A DNA stretch of 64,000 nucleotides from Megalonaias nervosa (Eukaryota > Mollusca > Bivalvia > Unionida > Unionidae). Of the stretch, positions 25,166 through 37,320 are shown piece by piece. The position numbers and the translations under genes were made by a program. The stretch covers positions 1 through 64,000 of the forward strand of contig JAECUM010004934.1 in the NCBI GenBank assembly GCA_016617855.1, read 5' to 3'. The notes under the pieces are model-generated. The model was not told where the DNA came from and made no database searches. It saw only the letters and a list, made by a program, of their open reading frames with translations. Position 1 is the first letter of the stretch, and every line of letters starts with the position of its first letter.

Positions 25166-25429
25166 GTTTTACATATATGTTTATATTTTACATAATATGG
25201 TTTTTATTTTACATAATATGTTTATTATTTTTACATAAAAAAATACAAACCCATGAAACCAGAGTACCAGTATTGTATTTCAATGCATATATTTTACCCA
25301 CTAGGAACTACTGCACAACAATTTGAAGGAACTGTTTGAATTACAGCTAAATAGTCTTAAAGTTATAAAATCAATTTACATGTGTTATTTTAGATGCACC
25401 ATGGGATATTTTCTCAGAATATTTACTTT

Positions 25430-25745
25430 TACAGTTACAATGGATGACTTTTCATGATAGAATAAACTATTTAAGAGTGTTCTTGTTTACAAATGCATTC
25501 ATGGAATGGTATCTGGTTATTTCCAAAACCTTTTCAAAGTGTGTAAAACTTAAAGAATATCACTTATGATCCAAGGCTCAAGTAATAATATTCAAATTCT
25601 AAAACCTGTGCAGAATTATTCAAAAGAAGTTCTCAGTACTGTGGTGCCAAAATGTGGAACTCTTTGCCATTATATGTTAAGACTGCACACATGTGGCAAG
25701 GGTTTAAATCTAAAAGCTCATCATTCTATATTTAAACTACAGGAT
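25430..25745 (+). pseudogene. Decayed LINE reverse-transcriptase C terminus
   Basis: Across frames one reads FHDRINY, VYKCIHGMVSGYFQNLFK, SKEVLSTVVPK and then NVELFA or WNSLP-like codons. The order is that of the L2/CR1 C-terminal domain (YK.IHG, P.Y, GAK.WNSLP). It is heavily mutated, with no tail or intact frame. Confidence 0.45.
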
Positions 25746-25899
25746 TTAGTGGTAGCATAGCTAGGTATATGCAATGATGCAAGTACATAATGTATAAAAT
25801 CCAGGTACATGTGCCATGTATACATTTCTTATGATACCTTCCCTCCCATCCCATTGCATTCATCATAACATTGCCTTATAGCTACAATCAAGTACTTAC

Positions 25900-25965
25900 A
25901 TTTCCACAATACTTGGGGGGAATACATCATTCTCTATTACAGCAATGTAGCAATTATCAAAATTC
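25900..25965 (-). CDS. LRR protein gene, exon 6 (short, one repeat)
   Basis: This 66-nt exon is the shortest of the set. It has acceptor TTTATTTCAG and donor GTAAGT and is phase 2/2. It encodes NFDNCYIAVIENDVFPPSIVE plus a split Ile or Met codon, which is one 22-residue repeat. A Cys stands where most repeats have a core Asn, a substitution tolerated in LRRs. Exon 5 is 8.7 kb upstream and exon 7 is 5.6 kb downstream. The exon is too short to find by open-frame length alone; it is recognised by its splice sites, phase and LRR start. Confidence 0.8.
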
Positions 25966-26689
25966 CTGAAATAAAAGAAATAAAGAGTTTCTGAACACAA
26001 AAACATGAGTTACCAATGGACATGTTTTGCCTGCCATGTAAGCCATCATGAACTTGTCATACATACACACCAAATATGGACAGCATTAAGTTTACTGATT
26101 GTCTAATGCAGTCTATTCTCATGCAAATTTTACCTAAAGATCTATCCATATATATCTAAGATCAGGTATAGACAATGTTAATCTTCCCTAAGTGATGTAG
26201 CATTAAACAATTTACTGCAGCAGCTCTGATTCATTTGATGCAGTAAATCTTCAGCTGTTTTTAGTACTACAGTAAAACCTGTCTTGAGAGTCCACTGCTA
26301 TGAAAGACAATCTGTCTTGAGACCATGATCTCTTTACACAAACTTGTAGCAGGTGTGTCCAACCCACAGCCCAATGGCCACATCCAGCCCAGTCCTTCAC
26401 AATGTGTGGCCCATGGCCATGTAGGTAGTCCTTTTGAATGCATGCATTTTAATTAATATGCATTATTATTGATAAGGAACTGCTCTTACTCATGCAGCCT
26501 GTGACCATAAACATTTTATCTGTTTTGGTCCCTAGCTCAAAAAGGTTTTGATGCCTCTGTTATACAGTATAGTCTATTGACCTCTTATGAGACAATTAGA
26601 TTTTGGCATAAGGGGAGGTCATTCAGGAGAGTTCGTACCATAACATAAACTGATGTATACGATACTCATGAGATGGAGTAAACAATCAT

Positions 26690-27950
26690 CCCATTATCAA
26701 CAAAGCTTCCCATTACCAACAAAGCCTCCCATTATCAACAATGCCTCCCATTATCAACAAAGCCTCCCATTATCAACAATGCCTCCCATTATCAACAATG
26801 CCTCAATAATGCCTCCCATTATCAACAATGCCCCCCATTATCAACAATGCCTCCCATTATCAACAACACCTCACATAATCAACAATGCCTCATATTATCA
26901 ACAATGTCTCCCATTCTTCCTGTCAATGTTTGAAAACTCCCATTATCAACAATGTCTCCCATCTCTCCTGTCACTGTTTGAAATCTCCTATTTATCAACA
27001 ATGCCTACAATACCTCCTGTCAATGTCTGACAACTCCCACTATCAACTATGCCCCCCATCTCTCCTGTCAATGTTTGACAACTCCAACTATCAACAATGC
27101 CTCGCATTCCTTCTGTCAATGTTTGACATCTCCCATTATCATCCATGCCTACAACCCCTCCTGTCAATGTTGAAAACTCACAATATCAACAATGCCTCCC
27201 ATCCTGCATTTCAATGTTTGAGGACTCCCATCGTCAACAATGCCTTCAATCCCTCTTGTCAATACTTGAAAACTCCCATTATCAACAATGCATCCCATCT
27301 CTCCTGTCAATGTTTGAAATCTTCCATTATCAACAATGCCTTCAATCCCTCTTGTCAATGTTTGAATCTCCCTTTATCAATAATGCCTACCATCCCTTCT
27401 GTCAATGTTTGAATCTCTCCCATTGTCAACAATGCATTCAAATCCCTCTTGTCAGTGATTGAAAACTCCCATTATCAATAATGCCTTCAATCCATCTTGT
27501 CAATGTTTGAGGACTCCCATTATCAACAATGCCTTCAATCCATCTTGTCAATGTTTGAGGACTCCCATTATCAATAATACCTTCAATCCATCTTGTCAAG
27601 TTTTGAATCTCCCTTTATCAATAATGCCTACCATCCCTTCTGTCAATGTTTCAATCTCTCCCATTATCAACAACGCATTCAATCCCTCTTGGCAATGATT
27701 GAAAACTCCCATTATCAATAATGCCTTCAATCCATCTTGTCAATGTTTGAGGACTCTCATTACCAAAAGTGCCTTCAATCCATCTTGTCAAGTTTTGAAT
27801 CTCCCTTTATCAATAATGCCTACCATCCCTTCTGTCAATGTTTAAATCTCCCTTTATCAATAATGCCTACCATCCCTTCTGTCAATGTTTGAATCTCTCC
27901 CATTATCAACAATGCATTCAATTCCTCTTGTCAATGATTGAAAACTCTTG
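26690..27950 (+). repeat. Composite minisatellite: 19-bp then about 48-bp units
   Basis: Up to about 26900 the unit is the 19-mer CCTCCCATTATCAACAATG. From there on, the 19-mer alternates with about 29 bp (TCCTGTCAATGTTTGAAAAC-type) to give a unit of about 48 bp, repeated some 22 times. Open frames of up to 175 codons here are readings of the array. Confidence 0.9.
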
Positions 27951-29966
27951 TTTAAAATCAAGATGCAAAATTTCAAACTGCTACTCTTTTAATTTGATGT
28001 TTGCATACAACATATATAGCATTATGAATAAATATTTCAAATTTTTTTTGATGACTCTATCTACTCTTGATAATGGAGGTGAGAGACTTCTTGACTTACC
28101 AAATCTATTAAACATAAGAAGCAAATTGATGTCCCTGACTTTTTCACTAAAGATGGGGAGTGTAACAGAGAGGATTTCATGATCATGGTGATAAAGCAAA
28201 TGAATGAAGATACAGTTGTAAAGGAAGATGCTACGGATGATGTAAAATGCTTACAATGAAGAAGATCTTATCAGTATAAAACTGAATATAAAATGTGGAT
28301 CCACCATTCAGCAACCATAACTCCAATAAATAAAGATACAGAAAGCAGCCACACCTCCACTAAATCAACATGCAGATCAAACAATGAAAAATCAAAGTAA
28401 GCCAAGGAGTCATCAACAAAGTTGCATGCCATATTTGGTATAAATCCAGCAGGAACAAACAAATTCAGTGCATTTTGGTCTCCAGCCTACCATGGCAAGG
28501 TGACCAAAGTTCATAATACTGAAATCTGTGACCTTAAAATCAAAGCTGTTAAGTTACTAAGCAGACAGTTTCATTACCCGCTCTCCAAGAGCATTAAAGA
28601 AAAGGGGTAAAATAATTAATCATGATCTTAAGCTTCTTGGTGATTTTGATGCACCTGATGACATTTAACTTTGAAGCATAAATACATCATGCTCCGTTAT
28701 TTCAAACAAGCTTTAATGATACATGGCAGAAACAAACAAAACTTTAAAATATGACCTTGAATAAGAAAATAAGACCTCAAATGTGAATGCAACACATCTT
28801 TTAGTGACATTATATATAATCACACCAAGCTTCATCCATTTAAACAGCTGTTAAGTTAGAAAGCAGAGGGGTAAATGTAATAAAAGCTTTAAATATTGAA
28901 ATGTGACCTTCATAATTAGACCCCTACTGTGGCATGTGACACATCTTTCAGCAACGATATTTAGTTGTACCAAATTCATCTTATCATCTCATATCAAGTT
29001 ATGGATTGAATGGGAAAGTGTAATAGACAAATTCAGTGTATAACATATTAGAGATAAGACCCCCAATGTGGTCCAGCACACCTGCTATCTAACGATGACA
29101 TATAGGTATTCCAAGTTGCATATTTTAATCTCAATGGCTTTAAAGTTTTAGAGTGGATAGGAAAGTATTATGAAAAATGTAAAATATTAAGCTGTGACCT
29201 TGAACTTGAAGATAGTATTTATAGTGTGGTAAACAAAAATCCTTTTAGTGATGATGTACAAGTATATCAAGTTCTTTACCTTAATCACAAATGACCTTAA
29301 AGTTACAGATCAAATGACATTAAGGTTACAGAGCAATAGAGGAAGTGTGATGGTAAATATAAAATATTGATCTGTGACCATGACATTAAAGATTGAACCT
29401 GAATGCGATATATGACTCACCTTTCACTTATAATGTACAATTAAATCAAGTTCCATCCCTTAATCTCAAATGGTTTTAAAACACAGAATAGAAAAGTGTG
29501 ATGAAAATATAAAGTAAAGAGCTGTGACCTGACCATTAAAGATTGACCTCCAAATGGTATGCAACACAGCTTCTAGTGATGATATGCAAATATATGAAGT
29601 TTCATTCTTTACTCTCAAATGGCTTTAATGTTATAGAGGCAAAGGAAAGTGTGATAAAAAATGTAAAATAATGAGCTATGACACTGAGCTTAAAGACAAG
29701 ACTCGCCTTCACACGAAGATGTATAAGTATACCAAGTTTCGTTCCTTACTCTCAAATGACTTTCACATTATTGAGCAGAAGGGAAAGTATAATGGAAAAT
29801 GGAAAAAACTGAGCCATGACTTTGACCTTGAAAATATCACTGTCATTGTGACAATATACCTTGTAGTAATGATGTATAAATATACCAAGTTTCAGTTTTA
29901 AAGTTATAGAGCATTTTAGAAAGTGTTTTATAAAATGTAAAATATTGAGTTATGACCTTGATCTTG

Positions 29967-30165
29967 AAGGTAGGACCTCCAGAGTGGTATGTGACACACC
30001 TGGTGTTGATATATAAGGTAGGACCTCCAGAGTGGTATGTGACACACCTAGTGTTGATATATAAGGTAGGATCTCCAGTGTGGTATGTGACACACCTAGT
30101 GTTGATATATAAGGTAGGACCTCCAGTGTGGTATGTGACACACCTAGTGTTGATATATAAGGATA
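29967..30165 (+). repeat. 48-bp tandem repeat, 4 copies
   Basis: Units (AAGGTAGGACCTCCAG, GTGGTATGTGACACACC, TAGTGTTGATATAT) start at 30015 and 30063 and so on. The unit is a multiple of three, so open frames appear on both strands. Confidence 0.9.
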
Positions 30166-30192
30166 CCATGTTTCATCTCTTAATCTCGAATG

Positions 30193-30450
30193 AGTGGCCC
30201 TGAGTGGCTGAGTGGTCTAAAGTGCTCACTGTTACAGATCACTGCCTTCTCACCTCTGTCTGCATGGGTTTCAGTCTTGGGTTTGGCCAATGTGGGTATG
30301 TGAGAAAGCTTGCCAGTAGCTTCTCATGGGTTGGTGGTTCTTTCCGGGCTTTTTCCCGGGTTCTTCCTCTACCATTTATACTGGCCAACATGTATAGCCT
30401 ACATTCTGCTGAAAAATGGTGTTAAACCCTACAACAACAACAACAACAAC
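30193..30450 (+). mobile_element. tRNA-derived SINE, family 1
   Basis: This nearly full-length copy has a slightly mutated A box (GAGTGGCTGAGTGGTCTAAA) and B box (GGGTTTCAGTC), the same body and an (ACA)n tail. It sits inside a block of old degenerate repeats. Confidence 0.75.
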
Positions 30451-30894
30451 TTTAATCTCTAATGACTTTAAAATTATACAGTAAAAGGGAAAATATTAAG
30501 AAAATGTAACATACTGAGCTGTCACTTTGTTAGGACCTCCAATATGGAATGTAACACACCTGTTAGTAAAGATATCTGAAGAGAATGAAGGAAGGATAAA
30601 GGAAAATATTCAGTCATCACCTTGACCTTGAAGACAGGACCCCAGTTTGATTTGTGACATACATTCCGATGATGATGTATAAGTAATTCAAGTTTCATGC
30701 TTAATCTCAAACAGTTTTAAAGTCATACAGTGGAAGGGATAGTATGACTGATGGACAGACAGACAAATGGAAACATAGATACTATGTCCTCAACTTTTCC
30801 TTTGAAAAGGTTGGTGACAATTATGGTAGTTAGTCTGCAGAAAGAAAAGTGGGTGAGTTATGCAACCAAAGGTTATAGCCCCACTAGAAGTTGA

Positions 30895-31012
30895 TGTTGT
30901 CTACTGAAAATGATCTTAGCAACACTGAAAATGATCTTAGCAACACTGAAAATGATCTTAGCAACACTGAAAATGATCTTAGCAACACTGAAAATGATCT
31001 TAGCAACATTGG
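30895..31012 (+). repeat. 21-bp tandem repeat, 5-6 copies
   Basis: The unit AACACTGAAAATGATCTTAGC is repeated almost without change. Confidence 0.9.
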
Positions 31013-31439
31013 CAATGAAACCAATCCAGCCTCATTAACATGAAGGTGACTTTTAAATTAAGTCATTTTGTAAAAATTAAAGTGAGTGGATCAGACAACC
31101 ATTGGATGTAACTCTGCTCAGGGTCCCTACATAAAAATGATTCTTTTTCAATATGATTTTTCATTGGCTTCTCCACTAATTAATTTCTGATTTTTCTTGA
31201 CTAATTACTTAGATGTTTACACTGAAAAGTCCTGAAAGTTGGATCTGTACACATGAAATAATGATAATATTGTTTAACATGACAGGGAAGACAACTGTAT
31301 AATCAGCTTTTTGTCAAGATGGCCTCATCCTTCTGTTACAGCTATCCAATTCACCCACTTAAATACAACAACAACTGGCAAGCAAATAACAGGACATTTT
31401 CAATTTTTGGCCATTTTTAATGACTTTTCCATTACTTAA

Positions 31440-32060
31440 AAAATTTAAAAGATGTGTACTTCAGGATCTTTTCTGTCAAACTGGGTCTGAGAAGTTGTAT
31501 AAAGGTCTTCATATTTTTTGCAATCACAGTCAAGTTAAATGGCAGGTTGGCATCATTGGTATAAACCTGAAAGGCATTTTTCTAGGACGCCTTCTTTAAA
31601 ACTTAACTGGTATCTTTTGTTGAGTAATTTTTGAAAAGCTTTCATTTAAATGTTTTTCTAGTTTAGTAATGGAGTGGAGGCGATATTTGATAGCAGATCA
31701 GCATGTGTTATATAAATTTGAAAGGCCTTTATGCCAAAGCAATTTCTATCAAATCTGGTAAAATTCCATTAAGTAGTTTTTGAAAAGTTGAATAAAGGCT
31801 TCTTTCCTTTAATAGTGGCCAGATTTGATGGCAGATTGGCATCATTTATAAAAACTTGAAAAGTTTTCAGGCTGAAATGCTGTCAAATTAAGTGGTTTTT
31901 GAGAAGAAAATCAATTAAGGTTTTCTATTTTTAGTATTGGCAGAAATGTTTGATGGCATCATACTTTGTTCTAGTCGAGTTAAATTCTGTTGATGGTTTT
32001 TGAGAATAACTTGTTAAAAGAATTTTGTATGATTAATGGCAGATTTTCGCAAAGTTGGAA
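31440..32060 (+). repeat. Interspersed family A, third block
   Basis: Units with GGCATCATTTATAAAAACTTG, TCAAATCTGGTAAAATTC and GATGGCAGATTGGCAT match the blocks near 1.5 and 41 kb. Confidence 0.6.
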
Positions 32061-32446
32061 GGGGTAGAGATTGTGTGCATGTGTGCAATATTTTTTTTTT
32101 TATATGTGAAACGGAACCTGGTGTCTCACCTGCGCCAGTATGTTTGTCAGTTTAATCCATGTACCTGATTTTCATAGACTTTCACACAAAAATTTAACAC
32201 TATCAATTATAATACTTCAAAAGGTGACACAGACAAGACAGAAACACCTCTGATATTAGCATTGAAGGTCTAGATATTAAACTCTCAGAGAATAAAGAAC
32301 CTAAAAATTCAAAGATAAATTTAAATTTAAAGTGTCTTTAATTTTAACACAGACTTTTAACATTGTTTACAGTGACAATACATGCATTCTGCTTAAGCTG
32401 GCAAGACAGCCGAGAATGGAACTCTTTCTGTGTGCGTGGTTTAGAT

Positions 32447-32748
32447 TTTTAACATAGCTTTAATAATTTTTCAGTCATATCGCTATGATGTCTGCAGTGT
32501 GGAAGTTTATAGTGATGTCTAGCACTGGGGCATCATGCCGCAGACATTTAGTATCATGTCCCACCCAGTGACATTATCCTGACACCAGGTCAACCAGTCC
32601 TTACACTAACCTCTTCATGCTGAGTGCCGAGCTAGGCAGCTGCTAGTACCATTTTTATAAGTTTTTGGTATGACTAGGCCAGGGTTTGAACCCTCAACCT
32701 CCTGCATCCGAGGCAGACGCTCTAACCACATAGGCCATCAGAACGGTC
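32447..32748 (-). mobile_element. tRNA-derived SINE, family 2
   Basis: On the minus strand the head reads ATGTGGTTAGAGCGTCTGCC and then GGGTTCAAACCCTGG, clear A and B boxes of a tRNA-like promoter. The body includes CTGGTGTCAGGATAATG, TGATGCCCCAGTGCT and CATAGCGATATGACTGAA. About 300 bp match 1036-1339. Confidence 0.75.
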
Positions 32749-33429
32749 AAGAATGGAACTAACAGCATACTAGCATGTCAGCTTTATATTTATTGTAATA
32801 TTATCTGAAAGCTTCACTGATGTGGAACATATGTGACTTCTGAAAACATTAACACAAAACTTTAACATTGTTTACAATGATGAACCAAGCTTTTCTGCTT
32901 AAGTAGGCAAGACAAGCAAATCAGAAACTCCTAGAATATTGGTGTATAAACTATGGATATAGGCACTGATTTATCAGATATGCAATTTTCAAACTCTTTA
33001 ACAAAAAATTTAACATCATTCATCATGATGCTTCAGCAGGTGAGACAGACAAGATGCTTGCATATCACAGAATAAATTTTAAACCTAAAATGATGTTATC
33101 AGTTTCAGGAAATGAGAAATCAAAGAATCTTTGTCAGTAAAGCACATACCAAATTTGTTTTCAATCCATGAAGTATTTCTGAAATTAATCAGTTAACAAA
33201 ATATATCATGCTGGGTTAAGGTCTAAGTTAAAGACTGCGTTTATGTATAGGATTTAACATCACGCCACCTTACTAGATATATGGTGCTAATTGAAAGGTA
33301 AGTTCTAAATATGTAAAGATAAAGAACTGTGAAAGAGAAACTTTGACTAAGACAACAATTTTGTTTAATTAAGGATGTAAAGATTTCACAACATAAAGGT
33401 GTACACACAATATTGGCCTTCCATGACTT

Positions 33430-34095
33430 ACATTGTTTAAATGTTATGGTGGATAGTACTTATGGATGGACTTCAACTTCCACAATGACCCTGACCTTTA
33501 AGGTAGGGGGCATCTGACTAGGTGAGTCATATACTAGTCATAATCTATATCTGAGTGAAGTTTCATTAACATATCTCCTGTAATTCAAAGTTACAGTCAA
33601 GCTGAGGAAAACAGGTCACTTTAATTTCACTGATGTGACGTTGATCTTTGATTTGAACAAGAATAACTGGTAAAAAATTATCTAGCTGAGACATATATCT
33701 GGATAAAGTATCATCGTAATGTCTTCCATGTTTCAAACGACAAAGAAAAAAGTCATTAGTTACATTTTTCCTTGCCTTGACTTTGACCTTGAAGAAGGTG
33801 ACATGACTGGTATGCACCATATGATCTAATTGTAAATTAAATATGAGTAAAGTTTCATGAAAATATCTCTGTTAGTTCAAAAAGTGAGAGCCTAGACAAA
33901 GAAAATTGGGGCTGAAGTCACATTTTCCATGGTTTAAATTTTGACCTTGAGGTATGGAGTGTGACTGTGGTGATGTATATCTTGTAAAATATCTTCTGTG
34001 GTTCAAATGTTATGGCTTTGACAATGAAACAGGTCAGCATTTTCCTTTGCTGAGATCTGACTATTGTACAAAACACACCATAGGTAAAGTCTCAT
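33430..34095 (+). repeat. Interspersed family D, degenerate
   Basis: Four or so units of about 160 bp share GTTCAAATGTTATGG, TTGACCTTGA, GGTGAAGTTTCAT-like and AATATCTC phrases. It is probably related to family C. Confidence 0.5.
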
Positions 34096-34515
34096 CCGAA
34101 TATTATTCTTGCAAAGTTATGGGCCAGACAAGGAAATGTTAATGGATGGACAGGCTTGCAAAGTTATGGGCCAGAAAAGGAAATGTTAATGGATGAACAG
34201 GCTTGCAAAGTTATGGGCAAGACAAAGAAATGTTAATGGATGAACAGGCTTGCAAAGTTATGGGCAAGACAAGGAAATGTTAATGGATGAACAGGCTTGC
34301 AAAGTTATGGGCCAGACAAAGAAATGTTAACGGATGGACAGGCTTACAAATTTATGAGCCAGACAAGGAAATGTTAATGAATGGACAGTCTTGCAAAGTT
34401 ATGGGCCAGACAAAGAAATGTTAACGGATGGACAGGCTTACAAATTTATGGGCCAGACAAGGAAATGTTAATGGATGGACAGTCTTGCAAAGTTATGGGT
34501 TAGGCAAGCAAATGT
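34095..34515 (+). repeat. 47-bp tandem repeat, about 9 copies
   Basis: The unit is GCTTGCAAAGTTATGGGCC, AGACAAGGAAATGTTAATGG, ATGGACAG. It starts where family D ends and shares its GCAAAGTTATGGGCC phrase, so it grew from that repeat. Confidence 0.9.
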
Positions 34516-34636
34516 TATTATATGGACAGATTAACAGCACCATGCCATAATACTACAATATATGATGAAAAAAATCACAACCTATGTCTTCACCAGCTGA
34601 TGATACATAAGAAATTATATATAATTTTATACATAC

Positions 34637-34777
34637 ACATGAGTCAGAGTGGTCACATTTGTGAAAGTCCCTGTTGTAATGAAAGTCAATGGATTTTTGT
34701 TCATGAACAGTTCTTCCAAAGATGGCAAACTTCCGAAAGCAACTGGAATTTCTTCAAATTTGTTTCTGCCAACATCT
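34637..34777 (-). CDS. LRR protein gene, exon 5 (two repeats)
   Basis: This 141-nt exon has acceptor TTTTTTCCAG and donor GTATGT. A GTGTAT donor two bases earlier is possible but would break the phase-2 pattern, so I chose GTATGT. The peptide has DVGRNKFEEIPVAFGSL and then PSLEELFMNKNPLTFITT, ending NVTTLTH plus a split Val codon. It contains an Asn-X-Thr sequon (NVT) compatible with a secreted or membrane protein. It is in frame with exons 4 and 6. Confidence 0.85.
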
Positions 34778-35561
34778 CTGGAAAAAAGATGGAAAAAAAT
34801 GCAATACGCTAACATATTAAAATGAGCTCTTCTTGTTACATCAGCCAGTGGCCTTTTAATGCAAGAGTCCAATACAAATTAAAATAATGGTATAACAGGC
34901 TGACCATAGTACAAAAATGTCCATTTGGATATTTTATCATGGTTACAGATATATGGATGACAAATGCAATACTCAGATTTTTTTCATGATCAAAATGTAC
35001 ATAATTAAACTGACCATTTTAAAAACTTTCTGCATCTACTGATTAACTTTCTTTTTAACATATCTCTGGTATTTGAAAACATTGCATTCAAGGGGACGAA
35101 TTAAAAGTAGTACAATGAAAATGATAAATCCCTTGAATTTTCTGGCATCATTTTTATTGGATTTTTTCCTGATTTCCTTTAAATGTGCATTTTTTCCTTT
35201 AAACAATGAAAAGAAGTACATTTGGGTTTTTTAAAATTTATTTATTTATTTTTTTGATTGCCTATTTTAATATTTTTCTTCACAAAAATATCTTATTGCA
35301 TAAAATTTTTAAAATACACAAGTAATCAGAGACTCAAAGAATAGAAAATAGTTTTATGCATAAGTTATCAACACATGCTTTCAATCAAAGTTTCAAATAG
35401 ACACAACAATTTGAAATAAAAATGACATACCATCTAGTGACTTTTGAAAGATTTCAGACATGTTTTGTACTTTACAATTTGCTGATTGTGCAATATAAAT
35501 TTTTATTTTGTGTTCTCACACATGCACATATGTGACATGCATGAGCACTATTTTAATGTCT

Positions 35562-35669
<108 letters not shown>

Positions 35670-36722
35670 TATATTAACACAAATACATTCAAATGGATTA
35701 GGGAGTTATAATTTGTTTCAAACAGGATTTGAACCTGCACCATGAGCAATGGCACCCATCATCTTTGATGGCCTAGGCAAATGCCGTTCATTCAAAAATT
35801 TTACTGACTCTGTAATAGCCTTGTAAACCAGTAAATGTTTTAAAAAATGCATAGTCAAACATATATCTCTCTGCAGTTTCAAGATTCAAAATAATGCCAT
35901 GTTTCACAGGCAACCCATGCAATGTTGTATCCACTGCTACATCATGCCATGTTTCACATGCACCCTATGCAATGATGCATCCACTGCTATCTGACTTGCA
36001 ATAATGCAACACAAATGAATCTTAATATTGATACCATTGCTGTTGCCTGATAATTGTTACCCATGTTTTACCATGTGGTCAAAAGGTGTATTCAGTAAAC
36101 AAAATGGATATACTAACATTAATACACTTATTTAAAGCTCATAACTTGGGATTTGTCATGTATCTTTTTCAGTTAAGTATCCTGAACCTTCATTTGGGGA
36201 GGGGGTGTCAAGTGTCAATTAAATTCATTCATATGGAACACATACAGTTTAGATACAATGGAACACATCTGCAACAAAGCCCTGAGAGATAGAGTGCAAG
36301 AGAGAGGATATCTACATTTTTGTTGAGTAGATATCAGAAAATATTTCAAGACTAAACAAGAAACATTGTACTGTCATGGAAAAAGAAATTAGTCCATTAG
36401 TCCCAGAGGTGATTTCACCAGAGTGTGTTGTTCAATCTTGGTCCAAACTTTATTACTAAATAATGTTCCAAAAACAAAAGTAAATTCAATTAAATCAGCA
36501 CTAGAGGAGAAATACCTAATTAAGAGACACTAAATTAGTACAATATTAAAATATGTATCAGTAGACCTTACAAAAATTCATATTACTGAACCAAGGTTAA
36601 ACAACAACAATGTTGAACAACTTTGGACAAAAATCAAAGCTATTGACACTGGTTACATTACAAAAGATCCCACTAACTACAATTTCCTCAAGATGGCCTT
36701 AATTTCTTTACTCTTGGTGATT

Positions 36723-36771
36723 AACCTTGTTATTGCTGCTGTTGTCAGACAACAGCAGCAATAACAAGGTT
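36723..36771. repeat. Perfect 24-bp palindrome at the LINE 5' junction
   Basis: A 24-bp arm (AACCTTGTTATTGCTG...) is followed by one base and then its exact reverse complement. The right arm is genuine LINE ORF (codons TTAAITR); the left arm is an inverted copy of it. Beyond the arms the sequences differ. Confidence 0.85.
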
Positions 36772-37279
36772 GAGACCAATATGGAAAGATACCAACATTA
36801 CTTTTGGTTCCAAAATAAGGCTGATGTGCTCGATTGTCATATCCATCTTTCTGTATGCTTGTGAAACATGGATGCTCACATCAGATCTACAAAGAAGGAC
36901 TCAAACCTTCAAAATGAGAAGCTACCGCAAGATCTTGGACATCTCATACATTGACCATGTAACCAACAAAGAAGTCCACAATAGGATCCAACGAGCCATC
37001 AGATCTTATGAAGACCTCTTGACCACTGTAAAAAGGCACAAACTGAAGTGGTACCATCATGTCTCAAGATTTTCTGGACTGGCAAAAACAATCTTGCAAG
37101 GCACAGTGTGAGGGTGCAGAAGAAGAGGCAGACAGAAAAAGAGGTGGGAAGACGACATTAAGGAGTGGACAGACATGGGATTTGGAGATTCCAAAAGGGC
37201 AGTAGAGAACAGGGAAAGATGGAGAGAATTGGTTGTAAAGTCAACTGTGGTGCCCCAACGACCTCTTGGGTTAAGGGAT

Positions 37280-37316
<37 letters not shown>

Positions 37317-37320
37317 AGTG
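36747..37320 (+). pseudogene. 5'-truncated non-LTR retrotransposon, C-terminal ORF and (ATG)n tail
   Basis: The plus-strand frame reads QTTAAITRLRPIWKD, IFLYACETWMLTSDLQRR, HKLKWYHHVSRFSGLAK and, after one stop, RRRGRQKKRWEDDIKEW and ERWRELVVKSTVVPQRP. This is the conserved C-terminal region of an endonuclease/reverse-transcriptase LINE ORF. It ends in an (ATG)n tail at 37281-37316, as expected at a 3' end. I think of an RTE-type element but cannot fix the clade. The one stop (at about 37109) and the loss of the polymerase core make it dead. Confidence 0.8.

Larger units (their letters stand above)
24530..25245 (-). mobile_element. Penelope-like element insertion inside a tandem array
   Basis: The 70-bp tandem array of 24170-24525 stops at 24527 and resumes as a single unit at about 25247-25325, so the DNA between them is an insertion. 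It contains the endonuclease fragment, the hammerhead-like fold and a (TA)n run at 24704-24729. The boundaries come from the interrupted array and are good to about 10-20 bp. Confidence 0.55.
28690..30740 (+). repeat. Interspersed family C (TGACCTTGA-type repeats)
   Basis: About 12 units of 150-180 bp share GAGCTGTGACCTTGA, GGTATGTGACACACCT, AAGTTTCATCCCTTAATCTC and AAATGGCTTTAAAGTTATAG. At 29967-30165 part of the unit has expanded into four exact 48-bp tandem copies. A family 1 SINE is inserted at 30193. Confidence 0.7.

Noticed and set aside
26653..27462. Long open frames of 125, 175 and 105 codons
   Set aside because: They read through the 19/48-bp minisatellite and have no composition or domain beyond the repeat.
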